A program made the position numbers and the translations under genes. Of a stretch of DNA of 5,536 nt, positions 1 to 5,536 are shown in pieces (position 1 is the stretch's first letter; every line of letters begins with the position of its first letter). The notes below the pieces were generated by a model. The model did not search any database and had not been told where the DNA came from. It saw only the letters and a list, made by a program, of their open reading frames with translations. This DNA comes from Actinomycetota bacterium (GTDB lineage Bacteria > Actinomycetota > Actinomycetes > S36-B12): the NCBI GenBank assembly GCA_009702725.1, contig WLHM01000098.1:1-5536 (forward strand), written 5' to 3'.

Positions 1-904
1 CCGAGATTTGGCCTCCGAGTGCGGCTTCCACAAATGTTACGGGCACGGTCAAAGTGATGTTGTCGCCTTTGCGCACAAACACCGGGTGCCCTAAGACATG
101 AACAACGACAAATAGGTCACCGTGCGGGCCGCCCCGCTCACCGGGTGCGCCCTTGCCCTTAAGCCGGATGCGGGCGCCATCTTTAACGCCAGCTGGGATC
201 CGAGCTTGCACGGTGCGAGTACTCAAGCCACGACCTGACCCGCGGCAAACCGTGCACGGCTCATCAATGAACACCCCGCGCCCGCGGCATACGGTGCAAG
301 GCTCCGCAAAAGCGAAACCACCGGCATTTCGTGCCGTTTGGCCGGCGCCTTCACAGGCCGGGCACACACGCGGCACCGTGCCAGGCTTAGATCCGGTGCC
401 GTGGCACGTTTTGCATGCCGCTTCTGTGCTCAAACGCAGTGGGACCGTTACGCCATCAAGTGCATCGTCAAATGAAAGAGTCAATTCACTCTCGAGGTCA
501 CCACCTCGACGCGGTTGCGGTGATCTACCGGTACGGCCACGGTTGAAAATCCCTCCGAGAAAGTCACCGAAACCGCTATTGGCATCGCCAAATAGGTCTT
601 CCATGTTGGTGTTGTACTGAGCGCCACCACCTTGGCGACCACCGAAGCCACCTGAACGGTAACCACCATTAGCGAAGAGCGACCGAGCCTCGTCGTACTC
701 CTTGTGCTTTGCCTCATCGGACAACACGTCATAAGCCTCAGAGACTTGCTTGAAGCGCTCCTCGGCCTTCGCGTCGCCTGGATTCTTATCCGGGTGCAAC
801 TCGCGTGCGAGTTTGCGGTATTTCTTTTTTACCTCATCCGGTGCTGAATCCTTGCTGACGCCGAGAATCGCGTAGAAATCCTTCTCGAGCCAGTCTTTGT
901 TCAT
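1..904 (-). CDS. dnaJ: Chaperone protein DnaJ (Hsp40), C-terminus cut by window edge
   Basis: Co-chaperone that hands unfolded clients to DnaK and stimulates its ATPase in the cytoplasm. The 301 visible residues give the full type I layout. The J domain spans about residues 9-72, with the HPD motif at 37-39. A Gly/Phe-rich segment spans about 77-123. The zinc-binding region has four CxxCxGxG repeats with cysteine pairs 164/167, 181/184, 203/206 and 217/220, all intact. The start of the C-terminal substrate-binding domain follows. Family members are usually about 370-390 residues, so some 70-90 residues lie beyond the left edge. The ATG at 904-902 is 2 nt after the grpE stop and the upstream Shine-Dalgarno is weak, so translation is probably coupled to grpE. 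The N-terminus (MNKDWLEKDFYAILGV) resembles the actinobacterial DnaJ form encoded with dnaK and grpE, rather than the stand-alone second DnaJ copy. The identification is firm; the paralogue assignment is inferred from context. Confidence 0.97.
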   Translation of the reverse strand, partial: MNKDWLEKDFYAILGVSKDSAPDEVKKKYRKLARELHPDKNPGDAKAEERFKQVSEAYDVLSDEAKHKEYDEARSLFANGGYRSGGFGGRQGGGAQYNTNMEDLFGDANSGFGDFLGGIFNRGRTGRSPQPRRGGDLESELTLSFDDALDGVTVPLRLSTEAACKTCHGTGSKPGTVPRVCPACEGAGQTARNAGGFAFAEPCTVCRGRGVFIDEPCTVCRGSGRGLSTRTVQARIPAGVKDGARIRLKGKGAPGERGGPHGDLFVVVHVLGHPVFVRKGDNITLTVPVTFVEAALGGQIS

Positions 905-906
905 GG

Positions 907-1482
907 TTAGTCAGTCCCGGCAACCGCAACCCGTGCCGGACGCAGTACACGCCCCGCATAGCGATACCCCGGTTGATACAGGGCTGTCACCGTTGGCTCA
1001 GTGATGTCTTCTCGGGACTCGGTTGAAAGTGCCTCATGCAGGTTCGGATCGAATGGCTCATTTGCCACCCCGAATTTCTCCAAGCCCAATTTCGCCAATG
1101 AACCCTCGAGGGATTCACCAACACTACGGAAAGCCCCCTCGAGTTCACCGTGCTCACGCGCTCTATCAATGTCATCAATTACCGGAAGCAACGCTGCAAT
1201 TACCGAGCCGATCGCATTCTCTTTTACTAACTCGCGATCGCGATCTACACGGCGCCGGTAATTTGTGTACTCCGCCTGCACCCGCTGAAGATCATTTGTC
1301 AGTTCAGCCAACTTATCTTCTTCGGCGGTGGCAGGTGCGCCAGCCTCATCGGGCTGGCGCACCTCCCCTGACTCCGGTTGCGTGTCTACCTCACGGAGGG
1401 CGTAGGTGTCTGGGTCTATCCGACGTTTGTCGGTTACCCGAACACCGTGCTCCTCGTTCTCATTTTGATATTCGGAACTCAC
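907..1482 (-). CDS. grpE: Nucleotide exchange factor GrpE
   Basis: GrpE releases ADP from DnaK and so resets the chaperone cycle. The protein has 191 residues, a normal length. Residues 1-50 are a charged, disordered-looking tail. Residues about 54-110 form the long coiled-coil helix ([14 protein letters not shown] and [13 protein letters not shown] are typical). The C-terminal beta domain spans about 135-188 and carries the family signature FDPNLHEA (144-151) and [12 protein letters not shown] (172-183). The start is GTG at 1482-1480, overlapping the dnaK stop as GTGA. An AGGA Shine-Dalgarno (plus-strand 1492-1495) sits 9 nt upstream, inside the end of dnaK, which supports this start and indicates translational coupling. 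It ends 2 nt before dnaJ, as expected for a single transcript. Confidence 0.97.
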   Translation of the reverse strand: MSSEYQNENEEHGVRVTDKRRIDPDTYALREVDTQPESGEVRQPDEAGAPATAEEDKLAELTNDLQRVQAEYTNYRRRVDRDRELVKENAIGSVIAALLPVIDDIDRAREHGELEGAFRSVGESLEGSLAKLGLEKFGVANEPFDPNLHEALSTESREDITEPTVTALYQPGYRYAGRVLRPARVAVAGTD

Positions 1483-3314
1483 TTGGATTCTTCCTCGTCA
1501 ATAATTTCGGCATCCACGACATCGTCCTCGGCCAGATCGGCCTCAGCGTCAGCTGCACCTTCGAAACCGCCGGCCTCTTGAGCGCCCGCATACATTGCAG
1601 CGCCTAAGGTCTGGCTGGCTTGAGCAACTTTGTCGGTTGCCGCCCGCATGCCTGGGATGTCATTTGCCTCAATGGCTTTCTTGAGTTCATCAAGTGGGCC
1701 GTCGACATTTGCCTTAGCATCGGCCGGCAACTTATCGGCGTTGTCGGCGAGGAACTTCTCGGTTTGATAGACCAGACCTTCAGCGGTGTTTCTCACCTCG
1801 ACCTCATCGCGACGCTGCTTGTCTTCATCAGCGTGCTGTTCGGCCTCACGCATCATGCGATCGATTTCGTCCTTGCTCAGCGCCGAGCCGCCCGAAATAG
1901 TCATGGACTGCTCTTTACCTGTTGCCATGTCCTTAGCAGACACGTGGACGATTCCGTTGGCATCGATGTCGAAGGTGACCTCGACCTGCGGGATACCACG
2001 CGGTGCCGGTGGTAAGCCGGTCAGCTCAAAGGTGCCAAGACGCTTGTTATAAGCGGCCATTTCACGTTCACCCTGATAGACCTGAATCAAGACCGAAGGC
2101 TGATTGTCGTCTGCGGTGGTGAAGGTTTCGGATCTCTTGGTAGGGATGGTGGTGTTGCGCTCGATGAGTTTGGTCATCACGCCGCCCTTAGTCTCGATAC
2201 CCAGCGAAAGCGGGGTCACATCGAGCAGTAGGACGTCCTTGACTTCACCCTTGAGCACACCAGCTTGCAAGGCGGCGCCAACGGCAACGACCTCATCTGG
2301 GTTAACACCCTTGTTCGGCTCCTTGCCAGCCTCTTTCTTGACCAGTTCAGTAACCGCAGGCATCCGCGTTGAACCGCCGACGAGCACCACCTGATCGATC
2401 TTGTCGAGTGCGATACCCGCGTCCTTTAAGACCGCCTGGAATGGCGCCTTGGTGCGATCGAGTAGATCTTGAGTCATGGCCTCGAACTGTGCGCGACTTA
2501 ATGTTTCGTCTAAATGAAGCGGGCCATCGGCACTAGCCGTGATGTAAGGCAGGTTGATTGATGTTTGCATTGAACTCGACAGCTCGATCTTGGCTTTCTC
2601 TGCTGCCTCACGCAGACGCTGCATCGCCATCTTGTCCTTCGACAGATCGACGCCATGCGCGTTCTTGAACTCGGTGACCATCCAGTCGACAACTTTGTTG
2701 TCCCAGTCGTCGCCGCCGAGATGGTTATCACCACTTGTTGCCTTAACCTCGACAACACCGTCGCCGATTTCAAGGAGTGACACGTCGAAGGTGCCGCCGC
2801 CGAGGTCGAAAACCAAGATGGTTTGCTCCTGATCCCCTTTGTCTAGGCCATAAGCAAGTGCAGCGGCGGTCGGCTCATTAATGATGCGCAGCACATTTAG
2901 GCCGGCGATCTCGCCAGCTTCTTTGGTGGCTTGGCGCTCGGCGTCGGAGAAGTAGGCCGGCACGGTGATAACCGCGTCGGTGACGTTCTCGCCGAGGTAA
3001 GCCTCAGCATCGCGCTTGAGTTTCATCAAGGTGCGGGCGCTGATCTCCTGGGGGGTGTAGTTCTTACCGTCGATGTCGACGGCCCATTTGGTGCCCATGT
3101 GCCGCTTGACCGAGCGCACCGTGCGATCAATATTGGTGACGGCCTGGCGCTTGGCGACCTCGCCGACCAGTACTTCACCGTTCTTTGCGAAGGCCACGAC
3201 AGACGGGGTTGTCCGGGAGCCTTCAGCGTTTGCAATAACGACGGGTTCGCCGCCTTCGAGGACCGATACGACCGAGTTGGTCGTACCAAGGTCAATACCT
3301 ACTGCTCGGGCCAT
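1479..3314 (-). CDS. dnaK: Molecular chaperone DnaK (Hsp70)
   Basis: ATP-driven chaperone that binds and releases exposed hydrophobic peptides in the cytoplasm. It has 611 residues, complete and within the family range. The nucleotide-binding domain (about 1-356) shows the phosphate-1 loop GIDLGTTNS (6-14), the phosphate-2 loop DLGGGTFD (170-177) and the adenosine motif [10 protein letters not shown] (310-319). The conserved hydrophobic linker [15 protein letters not shown] (361-375) leads into the beta-sandwich substrate domain (about 366-480), followed by a helical lid and an acidic tail ending in DEEESK. Around residues 70-90 it lacks the roughly 20-residue segment found in Gram-negative DnaK, a known feature of Gram-positive Hsp70. 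The ATG at 3314 is preceded by AAAGGAGT (plus-strand 3324-3331), with its AGGAG core 10 nt from the start. It is the first gene of the operon and overlaps grpE by 4 nt. The HAIR-like operator about 100 nt upstream suggests repression by HspR. Confidence 0.99.
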   Translation of the reverse strand: MARAVGIDLGTTNSVVSVLEGGEPVVIANAEGSRTTPSVVAFAKNGEVLVGEVAKRQAVTNIDRTVRSVKRHMGTKWAVDIDGKNYTPQEISARTLMKLKRDAEAYLGENVTDAVITVPAYFSDAERQATKEAGEIAGLNVLRIINEPTAAALAYGLDKGDQEQTILVFDLGGGTFDVSLLEIGDGVVEVKATSGDNHLGGDDWDNKVVDWMVTEFKNAHGVDLSKDKMAMQRLREAAEKAKIELSSSMQTSINLPYITASADGPLHLDETLSRAQFEAMTQDLLDRTKAPFQAVLKDAGIALDKIDQVVLVGGSTRMPAVTELVKKEAGKEPNKGVNPDEVVAVGAALQAGVLKGEVKDVLLLDVTPLSLGIETKGGVMTKLIERNTTIPTKRSETFTTADDNQPSVLIQVYQGEREMAAYNKRLGTFELTGLPPAPRGIPQVEVTFDIDANGIVHVSAKDMATGKEQSMTISGGSALSKDEIDRMMREAEQHADEDKQRRDEVEVRNTAEGLVYQTEKFLADNADKLPADAKANVDGPLDELKKAIEANDIPGMRAATDKVAQASQTLGAAMYAGAQEAGGFEGAADAEADLAEDDVVDAEIIDEEESK

Positions 3315-3411
3315 GATGTTCGTACTCCTTTGTAGTTGCTACCGGTTTATCCGGGGATCTGGACCTAGTGTCCACCCTTTTCGCGTAATATGCAAATTCT
3401 GACTTAGATAC

Positions 3412-3432
3412 TTTGAGTCGGGTGGACTCATA
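3412..3432. promoter_or_regulatory. HAIR-like inverted repeat, probable HspR operator for dnaK-grpE-dnaJ
   Basis: The sequence TTTGAGT, seven bases, then ACTCATA matches the HAIR consensus CTTGAGT-N7-ACTCAAG at 11 of 14 arm positions with exactly the right spacing. The inner core TGAGT-N7-ACTCA is a perfect inverted repeat. In Actinobacteria, HAIR sites in front of dnaK bind the MerR-type repressor HspR, which uses DnaK as co-repressor. The site lies about 100 bp upstream of the dnaK ATG on the minus strand and about 70 bp upstream of the rightward gene at 3501. No CIRCE element is present, so HrcA control is unlikely. I could not choose a convincing -35/-10 pair for dnaK; CATATT on the minus strand (plus 3387-3392) is one weak -10 candidate. 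The assignment rests on motif match and position. Confidence 0.75.
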
Positions 3433-3442
3433 GTAGATAACC
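3413..3442 (+). promoter_or_regulatory. Possible rightward promoter overlapping the HAIR site
   Basis: TTGAGT (3413-3418) resembles a -35 box and GATAAC (3437-3442) a -10 box. Each matches the housekeeping consensus at 4 of 6 positions and the spacer is 18 nt. Transcription would start near 3449 and give a leader of about 50 nt before the ATG at 3501. The -35 box is one arm of the HAIR repeat, so a repressor bound there would block it. The match is weak and could be chance. Confidence 0.25.
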
Positions 3443-3460
3443 TGGTTAATCGAAGGGTTA

Positions 3461-3470
3461 TTCCCGGGAA
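3461..3470. repeat. 10-bp perfect palindrome in the divergent intergenic region
   Basis: TTCCCGGGAA is a perfect palindrome 31 bp upstream of the ATG at 3501 and just downstream of the possible rightward promoter. Its position would suit an operator, but no regulator family can be named from it and the flanks do not extend the symmetry. Confidence 0.3.
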
Positions 3471-3500
3471 CGATCTCTGTTTTCCAAGCGTCTGAGAGGC

Positions 3501-4088
3501 ATGCAGCCCATTAAATTTGCCTTAGCCACCCTCCTCGGAGCCTTGGTGATGACCGGGGTGCTGACCGGGATCCATCCGGCTATAGCCACTCCAGGTATGG
3601 CCTCGCCAGGTACCCCACTTCAAACGATTTCGGCGGTCTCCGGTAACTCGGGGGCTAGCGCGGCCGGGGTGGCTTCAGCCGATGCCGCTTACCTTGCGGT
3701 AACCCGCTTTCGTCCGGCTTCTCGCCAACGCCTCACCGACTTCTTGAGCCAGTACGGCGACAGGCTGACCCCCGTGCAACTGCAGCGCGCCCGAGCCCAA
3801 GTGACAAAAGCCGACCTAACCCTTGCGCAGTTGGAAGCCAAAACCAGGGCCACCCGAACCCTTGCTCGATCCGGGGCTAGCGCCTCCCGCATCAAGCAAT
3901 CTGCCGATGCCGCTAGCAGGGCATTTGATGGTTCTACCGCCTCAACCGCTGAGGCAATGGCAGAAATGCAGCCAATGCTTTCGTCCAAACTTTCACTATT
4001 CGAAGGGTTGCGGGCCAAACTTGAACTAGATCAATCTATGCGCGACTTCGCAGCGGTTGGTGCAGCCGTGAAAGCGGTTAGGCCTTAA
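3501..4088 (+). CDS. Predicted secreted Ala/Ser-rich protein of unknown function
   Basis: I do not recognise this family. The protein has 195 residues and no Cys or Trp. The N-terminus has a signal-peptide layout: a short start with Lys5, a hydrophobic stretch at about 6-24, and a likely signal peptidase I site after AIA at 27-29. There is no lipobox cysteine. A Gly/Ser/Pro/Ala-rich stretch (30-60) follows, then mostly helix-forming sequence (about 61-192) rich in Ala, Arg, Gln and Leu. No membrane segment follows the signal, so it is probably exported. Segments at 50-63 and 124-138 resemble each other (SGASA, 4-5 residues, SADAA). No ATG, GTG or TTG lies between the upstream in-frame stop at 3447 and the ATG at 3501, and that ATG alone gives a full signal peptide. 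However, its only Shine-Dalgarno-like AGAGG is 1 nt away. It is divergent from dnaK and ends 34 nt before fdsG. The signal peptide and the lack of good competing ORFs support a real gene. Confidence 0.7.
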   Translation: MQPIKFALATLLGALVMTGVLTGIHPAIATPGMASPGTPLQTISAVSGNSGASAAGVASADAAYLAVTRFRPASRQRLTDFLSQYGDRLTPVQLQRARAQVTKADLTLAQLEAKTRATRTLARSGASASRIKQSADAASRAFDGSTASTAEAMAEMQPMLSSKLSLFEGLRAKLELDQSMRDFAAVGAAVKAVRP

Positions 4089-4094
4089 CCCTTT
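4071..4094 (+). terminator. Stem-loop over the stop codon of the secreted-protein gene, possible terminator or attenuator
   Basis: AAAG, a bulged C, GGTTA, the loop GGCCT, then TAACC and CTTT can form a 9-bp stem with one bulged base and a 5-nt loop. The stop codon TAA (4086-4088) lies in the right arm. A short T run occurs only about 12 nt later (4107-4111), so this is not a classical intrinsic terminator. Hairpins with weak or no U tract are described in Actinobacteria. It could separate the secreted-protein gene from fdsG, or be a chance fold. Confidence 0.35.
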
Positions 4095-4115
4095 CCGTAG
4101 CGCACCTTTTTGCCC

Positions 4116-4121
4116 TACTCT
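4116..4121 (+). promoter_or_regulatory. Possible -10 element (TACTCT) in front of fdsG
   Basis: TACTCT fits the TANNNT pattern of actinobacterial -10 boxes and ends one base before the first possible fdsG ATG. A transcript from it would begin near 4128, after that ATG but before the in-frame starts at 4135 and 4168. No good -35 box is visible at the usual distance, so support is weak. Confidence 0.25.
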
Positions 4122-4122
4122 G

Positions 4123-4647
4123 ATGGCTATCCAGATGGATTTTGGTCAGTATGAAAGGTTCGAGTCAGTGGCTCAGGTAGTAACACCGTGGTCACTCCCC
4201 ACCTGCCAAGCAATCCTTGAGGGCCTATCGGCCGACGAGCGACTTATCCTCCCGGCACTTCAAGCAGTGCAGTTGGGCTTCGGCTACGTGCCAAAGGAGG
4301 CCGTTGCCCTCATTGCCAACTCACTTAACGTTTCGGTAGCCGATGTGCACGGAGTACTCACCTACTATCACGAACTGCGCACCACTGCGCCCGCCCCGAT
4401 AACGGTCGCGATCTGCGTTGCTGAGGCTTGCCAAGCCACGGGAGCACGTGAGTTGATAGTTCACGTTAGTGCGAACCTGGCTCCGGTAGGCGGTAGATCC
4501 GACGACGGCCAAGTGGATGTGGTCGAAGTTTTCTGTCTGGGTAACTGCGCACTCGGCCCCGCTGCGCTAATCAATGAGCGGCTAGTCGGGCGGCTTACAC
4601 CGAAGTCACTTGAATCCGCACTTGCCGATACGCGGGCGGCACTATGA
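4123..4647 (+). CDS. fdsG: NAD-dependent formate dehydrogenase gamma subunit, [2Fe-2S] NuoE-like
   Basis: Small electron-transfer subunit of the soluble NAD+-linked formate dehydrogenase, homologous to NuoE of complex I; it carries one [2Fe-2S] cluster. The frame has 174 residues. An N-terminal helical region (about 24-90) includes GFGYVPKEA and the conserved ADVHGVLTYYHELR (73-86). The thioredoxin-like ferredoxin domain (about 92-172) holds the ligands as C98-x4-C103 and C138-x3-C142. CVAEACQATGA and the FCLGNCALGPAALIN stretch are closer to FdsG than to NuoE as I recall these families, and the following fdsB supports this. The start is uncertain: ATG 4123 and ATG 4135 have no Shine-Dalgarno, while GTG 4168 (residue 16) has AAAGG 9 nt upstream and would give 159 residues, still containing the whole conserved part. 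The stop overlaps the fdsB start as ATGA. No LysR-type regulator gene lies directly upstream, unlike many proteobacterial fds loci. Confidence 0.9.
   Translation: MAIQMDFGQYERFESVAQVVTPWSLPTCQAILEGLSADERLILPALQAVQLGFGYVPKEAVALIANSLNVSVADVHGVLTYYHELRTTAPAPITVAICVAEACQATGARELIVHVSANLAPVGGRSDDGQVDVVEVFCLGNCALGPAALINERLVGRLTPKSLESALADTRAAL
4154..4158 (+). promoter_or_regulatory. Shine-Dalgarno-like site favouring a GTG start of fdsG at 4168
   Basis: AAAGG lies 9 nt before an in-frame GTG at 4168-4170, a normal distance. Neither upstream ATG (4123, 4135) has a comparable site. If used, FdsG would begin MAQVVTPWSLP, skipping 15 residues that show no family conservation I can recognise. Confidence 0.4.
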
Positions 4648-5536
4648 CGACGACCATTTACGTACCGATTGACAGTGCGGCAACTTCTGTTGGAGCGAAT
4701 GCGGTTGCCCAAGCAATTGTGGTCGAAGCTAGTAAACGTAATTTGGAAATCAAGTTGGTGCGCAACGGTTCACGCGGGCTGCTCTGGTTAGAGCCACTGG
4801 TTGAAGTCGAGACAGTTGAAGGCCGGGTCGGTTATGGCCCAGTGAGCGCCGCCGATGTTGCTGCACTTTTCGATTCGGATTTCTTAACCGGGGCAGCTAA
4901 CGTTTTTTCTGTTGGCTTGGTTGATGAAATCCCATGGCTAGCCGATCAGCAGCGAGTGACCTTCGCGCGGGTTGGTGTTATCGATCCCCTTGATATCCAA
5001 GACTATGAGGCGCATGGTGGTCTTGCGGGCCTGCGCACCGCAATCGCACTCGATCAGTCAGCCATAGTTGAAGAGGTACTTGCATCTGGCTTACGCGGTC
5101 GCGGTGGTGCTGGGTTCCCCGCCGGCATCAAATGGCGCACGGTGATGGAGGACAGTGCAGACCAAAAATATGTCTGTTGCAACGCCGATGAAGGTGACAG
5201 CGGAACCTTTGCCGACCGCATGTTGATGGAGGGTGATCCATTCACTCTTATCGAAGGTATGACTATCGCTGGCATTGCCGGTGGTGCTACCAAAGGGCTG
5301 ATCTACATCAGATCCGAATACCCAGATGCAATCGCCACGATGAAGGCCGCCTTACTGAGCGCGCGTGAATACGGTCTGCTCGGCACCGACGTACTTGGTA
5401 GCGGTAAGACCTTTGATATTTCAGTACGAGTTGGTGCCGGCTCCTACGTGTGCGGTGAAGAAACCGCGATGCTCGAAAGCCTTGAAGGTAAACGTGGGAT
5501 GGTGCGAGCCAAGCCACCAATTCCAGCACTGCAAGG
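4644..5536 (+). CDS. fdsB: NAD-dependent formate dehydrogenase beta subunit (NuoF-like), C-terminus cut by window edge
   Basis: FMN- and NAD(H)-binding subunit that passes electrons from formate oxidation to NAD+. The 297 visible residues are roughly 55 percent of the usual length of just over 500. Residues about 1-130 form the FdsB N-terminal domain, thioredoxin-like but without cysteines here; NGSRGLLWLEPLVEVET and RVTFARVGVIDPL are typical of FdsB rather than NuoF. The NuoF core then shows GRGGAGFP (152-159) for nucleotide binding, NADEGDSGTFADR (180-192) at the FMN site, where NuoF usually reads NADE-x-EPGT, and GAGSYVCGEET (264-274) followed by LEGKRG. The [4Fe-4S] cysteines expected further on lie outside the window. 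The ATG at 4644 overlaps the fdsG stop (ATGA) and its own Shine-Dalgarno is weak, so translation is probably coupled. Bidirectional hydrogenase HoxF is a homologous alternative, but the FdsB-type N-terminus and the separate fdsG argue for formate dehydrogenase. fdsA should follow. Confidence 0.93.
   Translation, partial: MTTTIYVPIDSAATSVGANAVAQAIVVEASKRNLEIKLVRNGSRGLLWLEPLVEVETVEGRVGYGPVSAADVAALFDSDFLTGAANVFSVGLVDEIPWLADQQRVTFARVGVIDPLDIQDYEAHGGLAGLRTAIALDQSAIVEEVLASGLRGRGGAGFPAGIKWRTVMEDSADQKYVCCNADEGDSGTFADRMLMEGDPFTLIEGMTIAGIAGGATKGLIYIRSEYPDAIATMKAALLSAREYGLLGTDVLGSGKTFDISVRVGAGSYVCGEETAMLESLEGKRGMVRAKPPIPALQ

Noticed and set aside
153..620. 155-residue plus-strand ORF opposite dnaJ
   Set aside because: It is antisense to the zinc-finger part of dnaJ, has no domain or Shine-Dalgarno support, and its Pro/Arg-rich composition is what the opposite strand of this region would give.
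1023..1607. 194-residue plus-strand ORF opposite grpE and the end of dnaK
   Set aside because: Antisense to two firmly identified genes; the translation is low-complexity and matches nothing recognisable.
2931..3335. 134-residue plus-strand ORF opposite the start of dnaK
   Set aside because: It mirrors the codon positions of a highly conserved gene, a frequent artefact on the reverse strand of dnaK, and lacks a ribosome binding site.
3370..3427. Inverted copies GTCCACCC (3370-3377) and GGGTGGAC (3420-3427) in the dnaK upstream region
   Set aside because: An 8-bp inverted pair in about 190 bp is not rare by chance, the 42-nt gap makes a functional hairpin unlikely, and the right copy overlaps the HAIR spacer, which explains its position well enough.
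3315..3500. CIRCE element for HrcA control
   Set aside because: No TTAGCACTC-N9-GAGTGCTAA-like repeat is present; the only good inverted repeat in front of dnaK matches HAIR.
4644..5536. Complex I NuoF or hydrogenase HoxF instead of FdsB
   Set aside because: The N-terminal domain and the NADEGDSGTFADR form of the FMN-site motif are typical of FdsB, and the preceding gene is FdsG-like; no nuoD or hox genes are seen nearby.

Overview
The window looks like an actinobacterial chromosome segment. GC content is in the mid-50s percent by eye. Three things point there: the gene order dnaK-grpE-dnaJ, a DnaK without the extra N-terminal segment found in Gram-negative DnaK, and a HAIR-type (HspR) operator instead of CIRCE upstream of dnaK. 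The moderate GC argues against Streptomyces or Mycobacterium-like genomes, but genus cannot be set from this sequence.

Left half (1-3314, minus strand): a compact Hsp70 chaperone operon, read right to left. dnaK (3314-1479) overlaps grpE by 4 nt (GTGA). grpE (1482-907) ends 2 nt before dnaJ, which starts at 904 and runs off the left edge after 301 codons. DnaJ delivers substrates and stimulates DnaK ATPase, GrpE exchanges nucleotide, and DnaK binds and releases clients. The operon repressor gene hspR would be expected just beyond the left edge.

Centre (3315-3500): a 186-bp divergent intergenic region. It carries an inverted repeat close to the HAIR consensus at 3412-3432, a possible rightward promoter that overlaps it, and a 10-bp perfect palindrome.

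Right half (3501-5536, plus strand): first an Ala/Ser-rich predicted secreted protein (3501-4088) of a family I do not recognise. After it come the first two genes of a soluble NAD-dependent formate dehydrogenase: fdsG (4123-4647, a [2Fe-2S] NuoE-like subunit) and fdsB (4644 to the right edge, a NuoF-like NADH/FMN subunit), which overlap by 4 nt (ATGA). The catalytic molybdenum or tungsten subunit fdsA would be expected to the right. Electrons from formate oxidation in FdsA would pass through Fe-S centres to FMN and NAD+ on FdsB.

I find no RNA genes, mobile elements, CRISPR arrays or clear signs of horizontal transfer. Most of the window is conserved housekeeping or metabolic sequence. The least explained parts are the secreted orphan and its shared control region with the heat-shock operon.
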